Shown here one piece after another: positions 46,434 through 53,753 of a stretch of 64,000 nucleotides of DNA. Location: NCBI GenBank assembly GCA_021777105.1, contig JAIQZQ010000063.1, positions 58,884 to 122,883 of the forward strand, in the 5' to 3' direction. The notes under the pieces are model-generated. The model searched no databases. It had not been told where the DNA came from and worked only from the letters and a program-made list of their open reading frames with translations. The translations under genes were made by a program, and so were the position numbers. Position 1 is the first letter of the stretch. Every line of letters starts with the position of its first letter. The DNA is from Candidatus Anammoxibacter sp. (GTDB taxonomy: Bacteria > Planctomycetota > Brocadiia > Brocadiales > Anammoxibacteraceae).

Positions 46434-47359
46434 TTGTTATTTGCCGCCGCATTTAAAACCCGGCGCTCAGATTTAATGTTAAATTTAAATTCGTTTATTA
46501 ACAAAATAATTAATTTTAATCAATGTAAAATAGTATCATATTCGCCATATGTTAGTAAATATTTTATTGCGGAATAATAGGATATTATTTGGGCCGTTGC
46601 CACTCTGATTTCCAAGCCCCTGCCTGGTTATAGGAAATTCAAGAAGCCCCGGCATCGCGTTTTGTTTTTAGATAGAAACATTATATATTCCGGGCTTTAG
46701 CTCCATGCATAATCATGCAATTCAAGAAGCTTGTTTATCTCCATAATACTCAAAACAGCACAAATCATATCATCTAACGAGGATAGGGGACGGCTTTAGC
46801 CTCCCTTTTTATGATTCATTTTAAAAACAAAATATTTGCCAACTATCTGAAGCTGGAAAAGACGCAAACTATGTTGATTATTGAAGTTAGGGATTTATTT
46901 TCGCCTATTTTCGCAAGTAATGGTTTTGGGCGGACGATAATGGCTTAGAGCCAATATATTGAGGTTTTACTGTGTGAAATGGGTATATTTGCAGGTTTAT
47001 GCGTTTGATTTTATTTTCGCCTATTTTCGCATGGGAATAGGCATAGATATCGAATCTAAATTTAAAGTTTCCAAAATTCATATTAATAGTGACACAGGCA
47101 TCCTTGCCTGTGATCAATTGAAACACAGGCAGGATGCCTGTGCCACTATATTTTTGAAGATTTTCCGGATAAAGTAAACACACGACACGCAACTGGAGTT
47201 GCGTTAATGTCAGATGTGGTTCAAATCTGGAGATTTGAACCAACAAACGCCTTTTTACTTGTCCGGTTTCTCAGGGTTAGGTTGAAGAAAAAATTAAAGA
47301 AAGGCGCAGTTTTAAAAACATGCTTTTGGCAGCAACAACTATCCAACATCAAAATATGT
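46434..47359. other. Long repeat-bearing gap
   Basis: A 926-base gap between two minus-strand genes. It contains a REP-like paired hairpin (47088-47150) and a direct repeat, attttcgcctattttcgca, at about 46893-46917 and again at 47011-47032. A minus-strand frame across 46905-47246 is translated from this repeat (reading TGILPV...GKDACV) and is not a gene. I see no RNA gene here. Confidence 0.5.
47088..47150. repeat. REP-like paired hairpin, copy 3
   Basis: Two inverted units, cacaggcatccttgcctgtg and cacaggcaggatgcctgtg, separated by atcaattgaaa and followed by ccactata. It is the same family as at 22553-22610 and 23221-23275. It occupies the 3' region downstream of the RND adaptor gene. Confidence 0.75.
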
Positions 47360-48787
47360 TCAATCGCTTAGCACAATAACTTTTGCGCCCTGAACAAGGT
47401 CTTCATGGCCGGCGGTTATAACCATGTCGTTGTCGGTTATGCCTGAGACGGCTTCTACCTCGTCGCCTTTTGAAAAGCCGGGTTTGATCTCTTTTTTATG
47501 GGCAACCGTTTCTATTTTTAACTCAATATTATCAAGCCTCAAATATTTTTCGCCGGTTTGATTTGTTAGTTCTATCTTTGCGATTGATTCTTCAATACTA
47601 TTTGCCGGGGCATTGGTTAATTCTACAACGGCTTCGGCGGGCTCCGAAGCTTGCCCGCTGTTTGATGCAGGCGTTACGTTTGTAACCACGCCGGTTAGGG
47701 CCTCGCTTTTTTTCGCGTTTTCGGGAATCTTGATTTCAACTGTATCGCCATTTGAAACCATGCCTGCTGAGTCTTTAGGCAATGTTAACCTTGCCAGATT
47801 TTTAATAATAAAGACTTCGTCCGTAATGCTGTCCTTAATCAAGGCCTTTTTAGGGATAACCAGCGCGTTGGCGCGTTCTTCCACTACTATGAAAACGGAC
47901 GCAAACATTCCCGGTCGAAGTTTTTCTTTATTTGGGTCTGTAATTTCAATCGTAACCTTGACCGTGCCGCTTTTTGATTCAATTACAGGATTGATAAGGG
48001 TTACTTTTCCCTCAAATTGCATATCAGGAATTGATTCCACTGAAACACGGGCGGTCTGGCCCGGTCTGATTCGGGCAAGCTCTTTTTCCGGCGCGTAAAT
48101 CTTTGCGAACGTGCGGTCGAATTTGGCGATTGTAAAAAGCTTTTGCCCCGCATTTACATTGTCGCCCACTTCAATATGCCGTTCAACAACCGCGCCTTCC
48201 AAAGGAGATTTTATTGTGTAGTAGTCAAGCTCAAGCCGGCTCTTTTCAAACGCCACCTCAGCCATTTGGTAATTTAGCCTTGCCGTTTCAAACTCTTCTT
48301 TGCTCATTATATTGTTTTCGTAATTATTGTTTGACCTTTCATAAACCAGTTTGGCGTTTTCAAGCTTTATGCCTGCCTCTTTCAGGGCAAGCTCGGCCTC
48401 TTGTTGGTCAAGTTGAGCAAGCAGATCGTCTGCTATGACGGGCCGGCCCTCTTCAACGGATATTAATTTTACTTCGCCGCTTGTTTTTGAAAAAACGTCT
48501 ATGCTCTTTTCCGCTTCAATGTTGCAATTAGAGGTTAGGAATACCTCCATGCTTTTTCTGAAGCCTCTAATCGCTTCAACAGGCGCGGGGGGGAGCGAGG
48601 TCGCGCCGCCTCCTCCTTTATGTGAGCCTTTGCCCGGTTTGCCGGACTTCATGGCTTTATGGTTATTGTGCCCGGCAAATTTGCTTTTAGCTCTGTTTGA
48701 TTTGGAAACCGCAAAAAAGAGTGCGACAGCAAGCGCCACTATAACTACTGATTCCGCAATAATAAGGATTTGGAGCTTTTTTGACAT
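47360..48787 (-). CDS. RND efflux periplasmic adaptor subunit (HlyD/MFP type)
   Basis: A 475-residue membrane-fusion protein. A single N-terminal span (ILIIAESVVIVALAVALFFAV) anchors it. A Gly/Lys-rich linker follows, then a lipoyl half (DVFSKTSGEVKLISVEEGRPVIADDLLAQLD), a coiled-coil hairpin (residues about 135-180), the second lipoyl half (YYTIKSPLEGAVVERHIEVGDNVNAGQKLFTIA) and beta-barrel segments. The C-terminus is longer than usual, with an extra SH3-like or membrane-proximal segment. It should link an inner-membrane RND pump to an outer-membrane channel, but no pump or TolC gene is adjacent. The partner is presumably elsewhere. Confidence 0.88.
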   Translation of the reverse strand: MSKKLQILIIAESVVIVALAVALFFAVSKSNRAKSKFAGHNNHKAMKSGKPGKGSHKGGGGATSLPPAPVEAIRGFRKSMEVFLTSNCNIEAEKSIDVFSKTSGEVKLISVEEGRPVIADDLLAQLDQQEAELALKEAGIKLENAKLVYERSNNNYENNIMSKEEFETARLNYQMAEVAFEKSRLELDYYTIKSPLEGAVVERHIEVGDNVNAGQKLFTIAKFDRTFAKIYAPEKELARIRPGQTARVSVESIPDMQFEGKVTLINPVIESKSGTVKVTIEITDPNKEKLRPGMFASVFIVVEERANALVIPKKALIKDSITDEVFIIKNLARLTLPKDSAGMVSNGDTVEIKIPENAKKSEALTGVVTNVTPASNSGQASEPAEAVVELTNAPANSIEESIAKIELTNQTGEKYLRLDNIELKIETVAHKKEIKPGFSKGDEVEAVSGITDNDMVITAGHEDLVQGAKVIVLSD

Positions 48788-49007
48788 TATGTTAGATATG
48801 CGATACGAAGCGAACTGTTAAAGGGAATGGGTGAAAATAAAAAACATTTACATTCCCGAAAGTTCATTAAAGAAGGGAATCTATGAATTGCGTTAAAACC
48901 GCAAAAGCGCAAATTCGGTAAACATATAAGTGTGACCAAACATATTTTGGGGAATCTGCGCTATTGCGTATAAATTTTGTAATCAGAAAATTTCGGAATA
49001 GCGAACT

Positions 49008-49382
49008 TTAAAATCCAAAGACTTTCTGCTCTTCAGTAATTAGCTGGTTATGCGCCGGGTGATCTCTCCATCCCCAAATTCTGCGCGGCCTGGTAATTAT
49101 CTGCAAATCGCCGTCTTTTGCGATTGTGCATTGGCACGCAAGCCTGTACTGATCGCCTTCATACGCCACCGAAGCTTCCTCTCTTTCCGTAGGGGCCGAT
49201 AAATTCTCGGGTTTATCAACTTTAATGCGGCACAGCTGGCAAAATCCCTTGCCGCGGCAATTTACAATATTTTCAGGAAACAGGTATAATTTCAGATTGT
49301 TCGCAAGACAAAACTCTTTCAGATTAGCATGCACCGGCACGTCAATCTCCACGTCCTCTTTCAAAAACTTTACTTTAGCCAT
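49008..49382 (-). CDS. 2Fe-2S ferredoxin
   Basis: A 124-residue plant/adrenodoxin-type ferredoxin domain. The cluster ligands are in VNCRGKGFCQLCRIKV (C-x5-C-x2-C) and LACQC. It is a small soluble electron carrier. The tail (RIWGWRDHPAHNQLITEEQKVFG) is extended and carries conserved-looking Trp and His. It stands alone with 220 bases to the RND adaptor gene. No oxidoreductase partner lies nearby, and the multihaem cytochrome 5 kb away is not an obvious partner. Confidence 0.85.
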   Translation of the reverse strand: MAKVKFLKEDVEIDVPVHANLKEFCLANNLKLYLFPENIVNCRGKGFCQLCRIKVDKPENLSAPTEREEASVAYEGDQYRLACQCTIAKDGDLQIITRPRRIWGWRDHPAHNQLITEEQKVFGF

Positions 49383-49440
49383 AATAAGCGTCCTTAAAAA
49401 ATCTCAATATTTAAAAAATGTTTACCAAAATAGCATTAGA

Positions 49441-49616
49441 AACGCGGAAGAAATAAAACATCCCATCTCTCATCCATATTCAGGCCACCTTTGCCCGTTC
49501 TTCAATCGCCGAATCCTCAACGCAGCTTAGGCTGCGCATCCGGTTCTGCTCAATCAGACCGATCAAATTTTGCCTAAATCTGAATGCGATTTGGGACATT
49601 TTATTTCTTCCACGTT
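49441..49616. mobile_element. MITE-like element E1, copy 1
   Basis: A 176-bp element with 25-bp terminal inverted repeats: aacgcggaagaaataaaaca... at 49441-49465 and its reverse complement at 49592-49616 with three mismatches. The inside contains the hairpin cgcagcttaggctgcg and the conserved stretch tcttcaatcgccgaatcc. Related copies lie at about 50060-50241 and 55795-55973. It contains a small minus-strand ORF described separately. Confidence 0.65.
49480..49599 (-). CDS. Small ORF inside element E1 (39 residues)
   Basis: Minus-strand frame reading MSQIAFRFRQNLIGLIEQ then NRMRSLSCVEDSAIEERAKVA. The ATG overlaps the terminal repeat and has a ggaag-type ribosome site about nine bases upstream. 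The other two elements of the family keep a similar reading frame: SNLDKLIEAHRKRGLSRVED at 55.9 kb, and a form with NLIKLIESNR at 50.1 kb. That suggests a coding constraint or simply shared ancestry. I cannot tell whether it is expressed. No protein family is recognised. Confidence 0.35.
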   Translation of the reverse strand: MSQIAFRFRQNLIGLIEQNRMRSLSCVEDSAIEERAKVA

Positions 49617-49723
49617 CCTTAAAACACTTTATTTTAATGTCAACCGCTTATTTGTCAATGAATTTCCTTCTGTTTTTGACTATTTTTAAATTAGCGCTTT
49701 CCAACTTATAGGCTTCACTTGCC

Positions 49724-49756
49724 TACCACGGCGCGTGAACGCGCCTACACTACATT
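49724..49756. repeat. GC-rich palindrome family, copy at 49.7 kb
   Basis: A hairpin ggcgcg-tgaa-cgcgcc followed by tacactacatta. It is one of the family listed at 34169-34200. No gene lies here. Confidence 0.6.
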
Positions 49757-49872
49757 AGTTGGTTTCAATGCCTCCAGACTTGACCCACATCATGGGTGAT
49801 GTGTTTTAATAAAAATATACCGCTTATTCTCCATTCCTTTATTAATAAATAAAAAATTTGGGATGGTAAATT

Positions 49873-50072
49873 ATGGGCCAAATGCCTTCAGTTGAAGAAT
49901 TTAAGGAAAAGTACAAAGATGTATGGGGATTGAAGGGATAACTGTTATATCCCAGTGGAGAGAACCTAATAATGAGAAACCATTTGACGAAGAGACTTAT
50001 TTAGATGGTTTAGAAGATTACGTTAAAGAATTTAGCGCTAAAACAGAAGACGCATTAAACGAGTTAAAATAA
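49873..50072 (+). pseudogene. Frameshifted small hypothetical gene
   Basis: Plus-strand frame 1 from the ATG at 49873 reads MGQMPSVEEFKEKYKDVWG and stops after 23 codons. A shift of one base near 49925 continues as GIEGITVISQWREPNNEKPF then DEETYLDGLEDYVKEFSAKTEDALNELK to the stop at 50070-50072. The two halves make one continuous, charged, helix-rich protein of about 65 residues, so I read this as a frameshift. The tail SAKTEDALNELK recurs as a decayed fragment at about 60191-60238 and 63001-63048. Function unknown. Confidence 0.55.
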
Positions 50073-50241
50073 AACGACCCATCGCACATCCGTTTTCACG
50101 AAGACAAGCTTTGCCCAATCTTCAATCGCCGAATCCTTCACGCCGCTATGGCTGCGTCCCCGATTCAGTTCAATTCGGTTCGACTCAATCAGTTTGATCA
50201 AATTCAACCTAATGAACGCGGAAGAAATAAAACGTCCAAGT
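50060..50241. mobile_element. MITE-like element E1, copy 2 (degraded)
   Basis: Matches copy 1 (49441-49616) in left end (aaataaaacgacccatc), centre (aatcttcaatcgccgaatcc) and right part (gatcaaattcaacctaatg), with an inserted short direct duplication (cagttcaattcggttcgactca) near 50166-50190. Its terminal repeats are eroded. Its left end overlaps the stop codon of the frameshifted gene, so it probably inserted there. Confidence 0.5.
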
Positions 50242-50263
50242 TATTTCTTTCCGAACCATTATG

Positions 50264-51130
50264 TCAGGAAGCGGACTCATTGATTTGGATATCTTTCAGC
50301 TTTTTTTTCAGTATATTAACTTCTTTTTCTAAATTAGTGATATAACTTTGGTAAAGTTCGTCGTTGATATTTCCATGTCCATTCAATTCTTTTAAAAACT
50401 CCATCTTTTCTAATTTCCCTTTTATTTCCCCTTCTATCTCTCCTTCCAGCTTTCCTTCCAGCTTTCCTTCTGAATGAATGTCTTTATAGAATTGAGTCTC
50501 TTTAAACGGAGCCATTTGAGGTAACATTGATAAAATCTCCTTTTTGCTTTTTTGTGTAAAACGAGCGGTTAGCCACTCGACAAAGACTTCAATATATCTT
50601 TCTTTGCTTTGTTCCGGTAATTGAGAATTTATAATTTGATTATAAAATGTTGAGGCGTTTTTTTCAAGTTTTTCTAAATCATCTTCTACAAAAGGATAAA
50701 AAATTGCAACTATGGGATGGTTCGGCTTCTCTTTAGATAACTTTTTTAGCAAATCCAACAAATAGAAAACTTGAAATTTTCCACCGGCTACTTGCGTAAA
50801 CGAAGCCCATGGCTCACGTTTAGGATCATAGCTTGCGTCTCCAAAAATAATTATACCATAAAAAGTTTTTTGACTGTTATCACGACTAAGGGACGCCATC
50901 TCCAGGATAGTCCTTTCGTAAATAGAATCTTCTCTTTGATTCTGAAATTCAACCACAAAATAAGGTAGTTTCGGATCCTCCGGTTCCAACAATCCATCCA
51001 TCTCACGGGAAAACTCCTTAATTACCACAGATTTAAATGTATAGTTGCCTTGGTATGGAGCCCCTATGAGGTCAAAAAGAAAAGTAGGTTCGGTTGAAAA
51101 TATCTTATATAGTTCGATATCAGATTTCAT
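50264..51130 (-). CDS. DUF2887 / Rpn-like PD-(D/E)XK family protein
   Basis: A 288-residue protein that begins MKSDIELYKIFSTEPTFLFDLIGAPYQGNYTFKSVVIKEF, characteristic of DUF2887 (given in parts: KSDIELYKIFSTEPTFLFDL and the F-K-S-V-V-I-K-E-F strand). The core carries the nuclease-like strand PYFVVEFQNQRE (E-x-Q), as in PD-(D/E)XK folds of the Rpn recombination-promoting nuclease group. The C-terminal region is helical with a Glu/Lys repeat (SEGKLEGKLEGEIEGEIKGK) and a coiled coil. The family often occurs in many copies per genome and has been tied to RecA-independent recombination. No partner gene adjoins it. Activity is not shown. Confidence 0.75.
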   Translation of the reverse strand: MKSDIELYKIFSTEPTFLFDLIGAPYQGNYTFKSVVIKEFSREMDGLLEPEDPKLPYFVVEFQNQREDSIYERTILEMASLSRDNSQKTFYGIIIFGDASYDPKREPWASFTQVAGGKFQVFYLLDLLKKLSKEKPNHPIVAIFYPFVEDDLEKLEKNASTFYNQIINSQLPEQSKERYIEVFVEWLTARFTQKSKKEILSMLPQMAPFKETQFYKDIHSEGKLEGKLEGEIEGEIKGKLEKMEFLKELNGHGNINDELYQSYITNLEKEVNILKKKLKDIQINESAS

Positions 51131-51586
51131 AATATTTATTTAGTAAAGTTTGAATATACAAAAAATGGCGTGGCGTCATATTCTATAATAAATGATACAG
51201 GCTGGATGGTTATAGTTTTTTGATTTACTTCTTTGCCGTATAGATTGTAATACATTTATTGTTTAAATCAAGCTGTAATTGGCGTATTAAACAAAAATGT
51301 TGACTAAAAATGTGCCGTTTATTTTCCCTCCATTGATGGGAGTGGTTAGGGGTGGGTGGTAAGAAGCTCTCAATTTATGAATCACGTTGAAAAACGTAAA
51401 ATGCAGGTATTTTTTTTATTTACCCTCTCCGGGGATAATTCTTACTAAAGCAGGCAAACGGCTCAGTGTTCCTTGTTCTTTGCGTGGTAGAGATAATGCC
51501 GGCAAGGTTCAAGGGGCAAGTTTGACAGCTTAAACAAACAACGATAATAGATTAATTAATACATATGCGCTTAATCACATTATTAA
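51131..51586. other. Gene-free gap with one Rpn-spacer-like motif
   Basis: A 456-base AT-rich gap. It contains, inverted, a ccctccattgatgggag motif near 51339-51356, also seen in the spacers at about 60000 and 62780. No plausible gene was found. Confidence 0.4.
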
Positions 51587-51778
51587 TTAGCAAATTTGTT
51601 GAGGGTGTTGTTCTTTACTAAAATGGTTTTCTTTTTCAATGAATCTATATTTTCCTGATTTTTTTAATTCGTTTTCAATTCGGCGATAATAGCTGGCTAT
51701 AGCATGAATCTCATTTCCATGTTCAGATGAAATTTGGCTGCGGATACGCCTGATTTCCTGTATTTCAAAATCCTTCAT
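51587..51778 (-). CDS. Orphan antitoxin-like small protein
   Basis: A 63-residue protein from the ATG at 51778, which has a strong aggag Shine-Dalgarno (the frame is open five codons further). It reads MKDFEIQEIRRIRSQISSEHGNEIHAIASYYRRIENELKKSGKYRFIEK, related in layout to the antitoxin at 33735-33908: both have an EIRxIR start, a 20-residue helix and a K-K-S/C-G-x-x tail. No PIN toxin gene flanks it now. A 24-codon PIN-toxin start lies at 52090-52164, but with an RHH antitoxin remnant between them, so it is an orphan. Confidence 0.55.
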   Translation of the reverse strand: MKDFEIQEIRRIRSQISSEHGNEIHAIASYYRRIENELKKSGKYRFIEKENHFSKEQHPQQIC

Positions 51779-51831
51779 ATCAGTTCTCCTCATTTAAACG
51801 AGCCCTTAACCCGCCTTGTTCATATCAGGGT

Positions 51832-52067
51832 TTATAACTTGTCATATTCTTCCGGTTCAACATCCGGTATATGTGATAAAGCATCTTCAAATTTTTTTCT
51901 ATTTGCTCGTTTTGCCCGTTCATCAAGATAATCGCGTGTGTCAAACGCTGTTAGCTTTTCGGCCACAGCGCTTGCAATAAATTGATTAATAGATATTTCA
52001 TCTTTTTTTGCAATCTCATTAATTTTTCAAATAACGAGCCGGGAAGTTGCAAGCTGATCGCATTCAT
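51832..52067 (-). pseudogene. Frameshifted ribbon-helix-helix antitoxin
   Basis: Minus-strand translation starts MNAISLQLPGSLFEKL at the ATG at 52067 and runs off frame after about 16 codons. Shifted by one base it continues INEIAKKDEISINQFIASAV then AEKLTAFDTRDYLDERAKRA, RKKFEDALSHIPDVEPEEYDKL and stop (51832). This is the typical RHH antitoxin of the ISINQFIASAVAEKL type that pairs with PIN toxins. The single-base difference breaks it. Downstream residues remain intact, so the damage is recent. Confidence 0.75.
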
Positions 52068-52089
52068 CTCTCTAATTCTCCTATTCTTA

Positions 52090-52164
52090 TCAAGAACGGT
52101 TTGAGCGCAATGACGATATTAAAACATTAGTATCTATCGCAAGTTTGAATTTATGCATAGCCAT
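52090..52164 (-). pseudogene. Truncated PIN-toxin N-terminus
   Basis: A 24-codon frame, MAMHKFKLAIDTNVLISSLRSNRS then stop, or shorter from the next ATG. The LAIDTNVLISSLRS sequence is the start of a PIN toxin of the COG1569 type: an acidic catalytic Asp followed by TNVL and a short helix. It is followed at once by the RHH antitoxin pseudogene on the same strand, so this was a toxin-antitoxin pair whose toxin has lost about 85 percent of its length and whose antitoxin is frameshifted. Confidence 0.65.
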
Positions 52165-52358
52165 GTTTTAACATATGCAACGTATGTTCAATATCTCCAG
52201 ACTTGAACCAACCGGCCTTTTAATTCTGGAACAGCTTGTTCCTGAATGTCCTTATTTCCGTTTCGGGCATATGCCCTGTACTGCCAAAAAGCATAAAAAC
52301 AAATAAAAACAGATGGGGGGTAGAACTGGGGCGTGGCAGTTTAAGTGTGTGTTGGCGG

Positions 52359-53009
52359 TTATTCCGCCAAACTGGTGATTTGCGCTTTTGTTAAGCCTGA
52401 GATCTCGGCAATGTCATCTATCTTTATTCCCTTTAAAAGCATTCCTTGTGCCATTGCAATGGCTTTGTTAAATTCCCCTATCTCAATCCCTTGCTCTTTG
52501 CCGTTTTCAATGCCTTTTTCAAAATATATTTTGCGTAACCGGTCAATTTCGGTATATTTTGGCTTGAATTTCTCGCTATGCAGCAGTGTTTCAAAAAGGC
52601 CGGTGACAACAAAGCTATAATAGTCAGTGGGCGAAATTATCAAATGGTCAAGCACCTGGGTCCTTAAGATAAATGCGGATTGTATCAGCCTGTCCGTTAT
52701 CTCGATATCGCTATCCGACGGCTCAAGATTCTCCCCGGAATGATTATGCACAAGTATAACGCCTGCGGTGATTTTATTGGTGGCGAGCCAAAAGACATCA
52801 TTAGGGTCAACCGTTGCCGCAGTAAAATTGCCAAGGCTTATAAGCTCAATAAAGATAATCCTGTTATCCTTATCAAGCCCCACCACCCAGAAATGTTCCT
52901 TCTCCTGATTGTACTTGTTTTCACGCAACAATATCTTCCTCATAATGCCGTAAACATCTTTTGAATCCTTAACCTGTATTTTCTGCTCTTTTGTGAGTTT
53001 AATTTTCAT
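52359..53009 (-). CDS. RadC/JAB-domain protein with Rpn-like C-terminal helices
   Basis: A 216-residue protein. The JAB/MPN domain (residues about 25-145) has the metal motif in VILVHNHSGENLEPSDSD (HNH...S-x-x-D), as in RadC-family proteins, and DHLIISPTDYYSF. The C-terminal 60 residues, EKGIENGKEQGIEIGEFN followed by KAIAMAQGMLLKGIKIDDIAEISGLTKAQI, match the helix pattern that ends Rpn/YhgA-type nucleases rather than RadC. So the protein looks like a fusion or recombinant of two accessory families. RadC proteins are commonly carried by mobile elements, and the JAB domain cleaves isopeptide-like bonds in other contexts. Its role is unknown. Confidence 0.75.
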   Translation of the reverse strand: MKIKLTKEQKIQVKDSKDVYGIMRKILLRENKYNQEKEHFWVVGLDKDNRIIFIELISLGNFTAATVDPNDVFWLATNKITAGVILVHNHSGENLEPSDSDIEITDRLIQSAFILRTQVLDHLIISPTDYYSFVVTGLFETLLHSEKFKPKYTEIDRLRKIYFEKGIENGKEQGIEIGEFNKAIAMAQGMLLKGIKIDDIAEISGLTKAQITSLAE

Positions 53010-53171
53010 AATATGTCTTTTATTAATAAGGGCCGGTTGGTATATATTTTATAAACCGCTTATTATTCCTTTTAATCATTTACCCGTCAATTGAATTCCG
53101 AGTGACAATGCAGGTTCAAGTCGGTATGCCGGTCATTTAAAGAATGGAGCATAAACATTAGCAATCATCCA

Positions 53172-53752
53172 ACGTAGTGTAGGCGCGTCCCCAATGTCAT
53201 TGAAATAAGAATTTGCTTCTCATATTTTATGACAGAGCGATAGTTTTTTTTGGAGCGCTGTAACCGTGTTACTGCTATTATATACCTTTAGATCACAGCC
53301 TTATCATGGCTGGTTTATAGAAAAAAAGTATAACAATATCGCATTAGTTCCTTGTATTGTCAAAAATTAAAAAATGTATAGTTTTTAGCATTAACACGGT
53401 TAATGCACTCCAAAAAAGCGCGGAAAATCTTATTTCAATGACATTGGCGCGTCCCCGCGCCGTGGCGTTTGAGGTAGAAGTTTTCAATATTGCGCGCCCT
53501 CAAACGGTAGTAGAAAGCCTTGCAAGTTGGGCCGAGGCTGCGCCTCGCATCGTTCCGGCATATTGAATCAACAAATGGTAGATATTTCCAATTTTAATAA
53601 ATATGGAGTACATTAACCGTGTTAATATTAAATTACGAAACCATATTAAAGCAGCAACACGGTTACAGCGCTCCAAAAAAAGCAAAAAGTAACCATAACA
53701 AAGATAATCTATTTCTTAATTCAATAGCATTGATGCCGCGCCTGCGCTACAT
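53172..53752. repeat. Cluster of nested inverted repeats
   Basis: Gene-free stretch packed with related palindromes. Outer pair: ggagcgctgtaaccgtgtt (53252-53270) and its complement aacacggttacagcgctcc (53656-53674), set in T and A runs. Inner pair: attaacacggttaatgca... (53390-53412) and tggagtacattaaccgtg... (53604-53626), 22 of 23 matching. Further matches are caatgtcattgaaataaga (about 53200) and its complement near 53427-53450, and a degenerate third one at about 53712. At least four copies of one roughly 70-100 bp unit in alternating orientation are implied. Confidence 0.65.
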
Positions 53753-53753
53753 T

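Noticed and set aside
46905..47246. 113-codon minus-strand frame
   Set aside because: It runs through the REP-like hairpin and reads TGILPV...GKDACV, the usual artefactual translation of this kind of palindrome; no ribosome site, no family.
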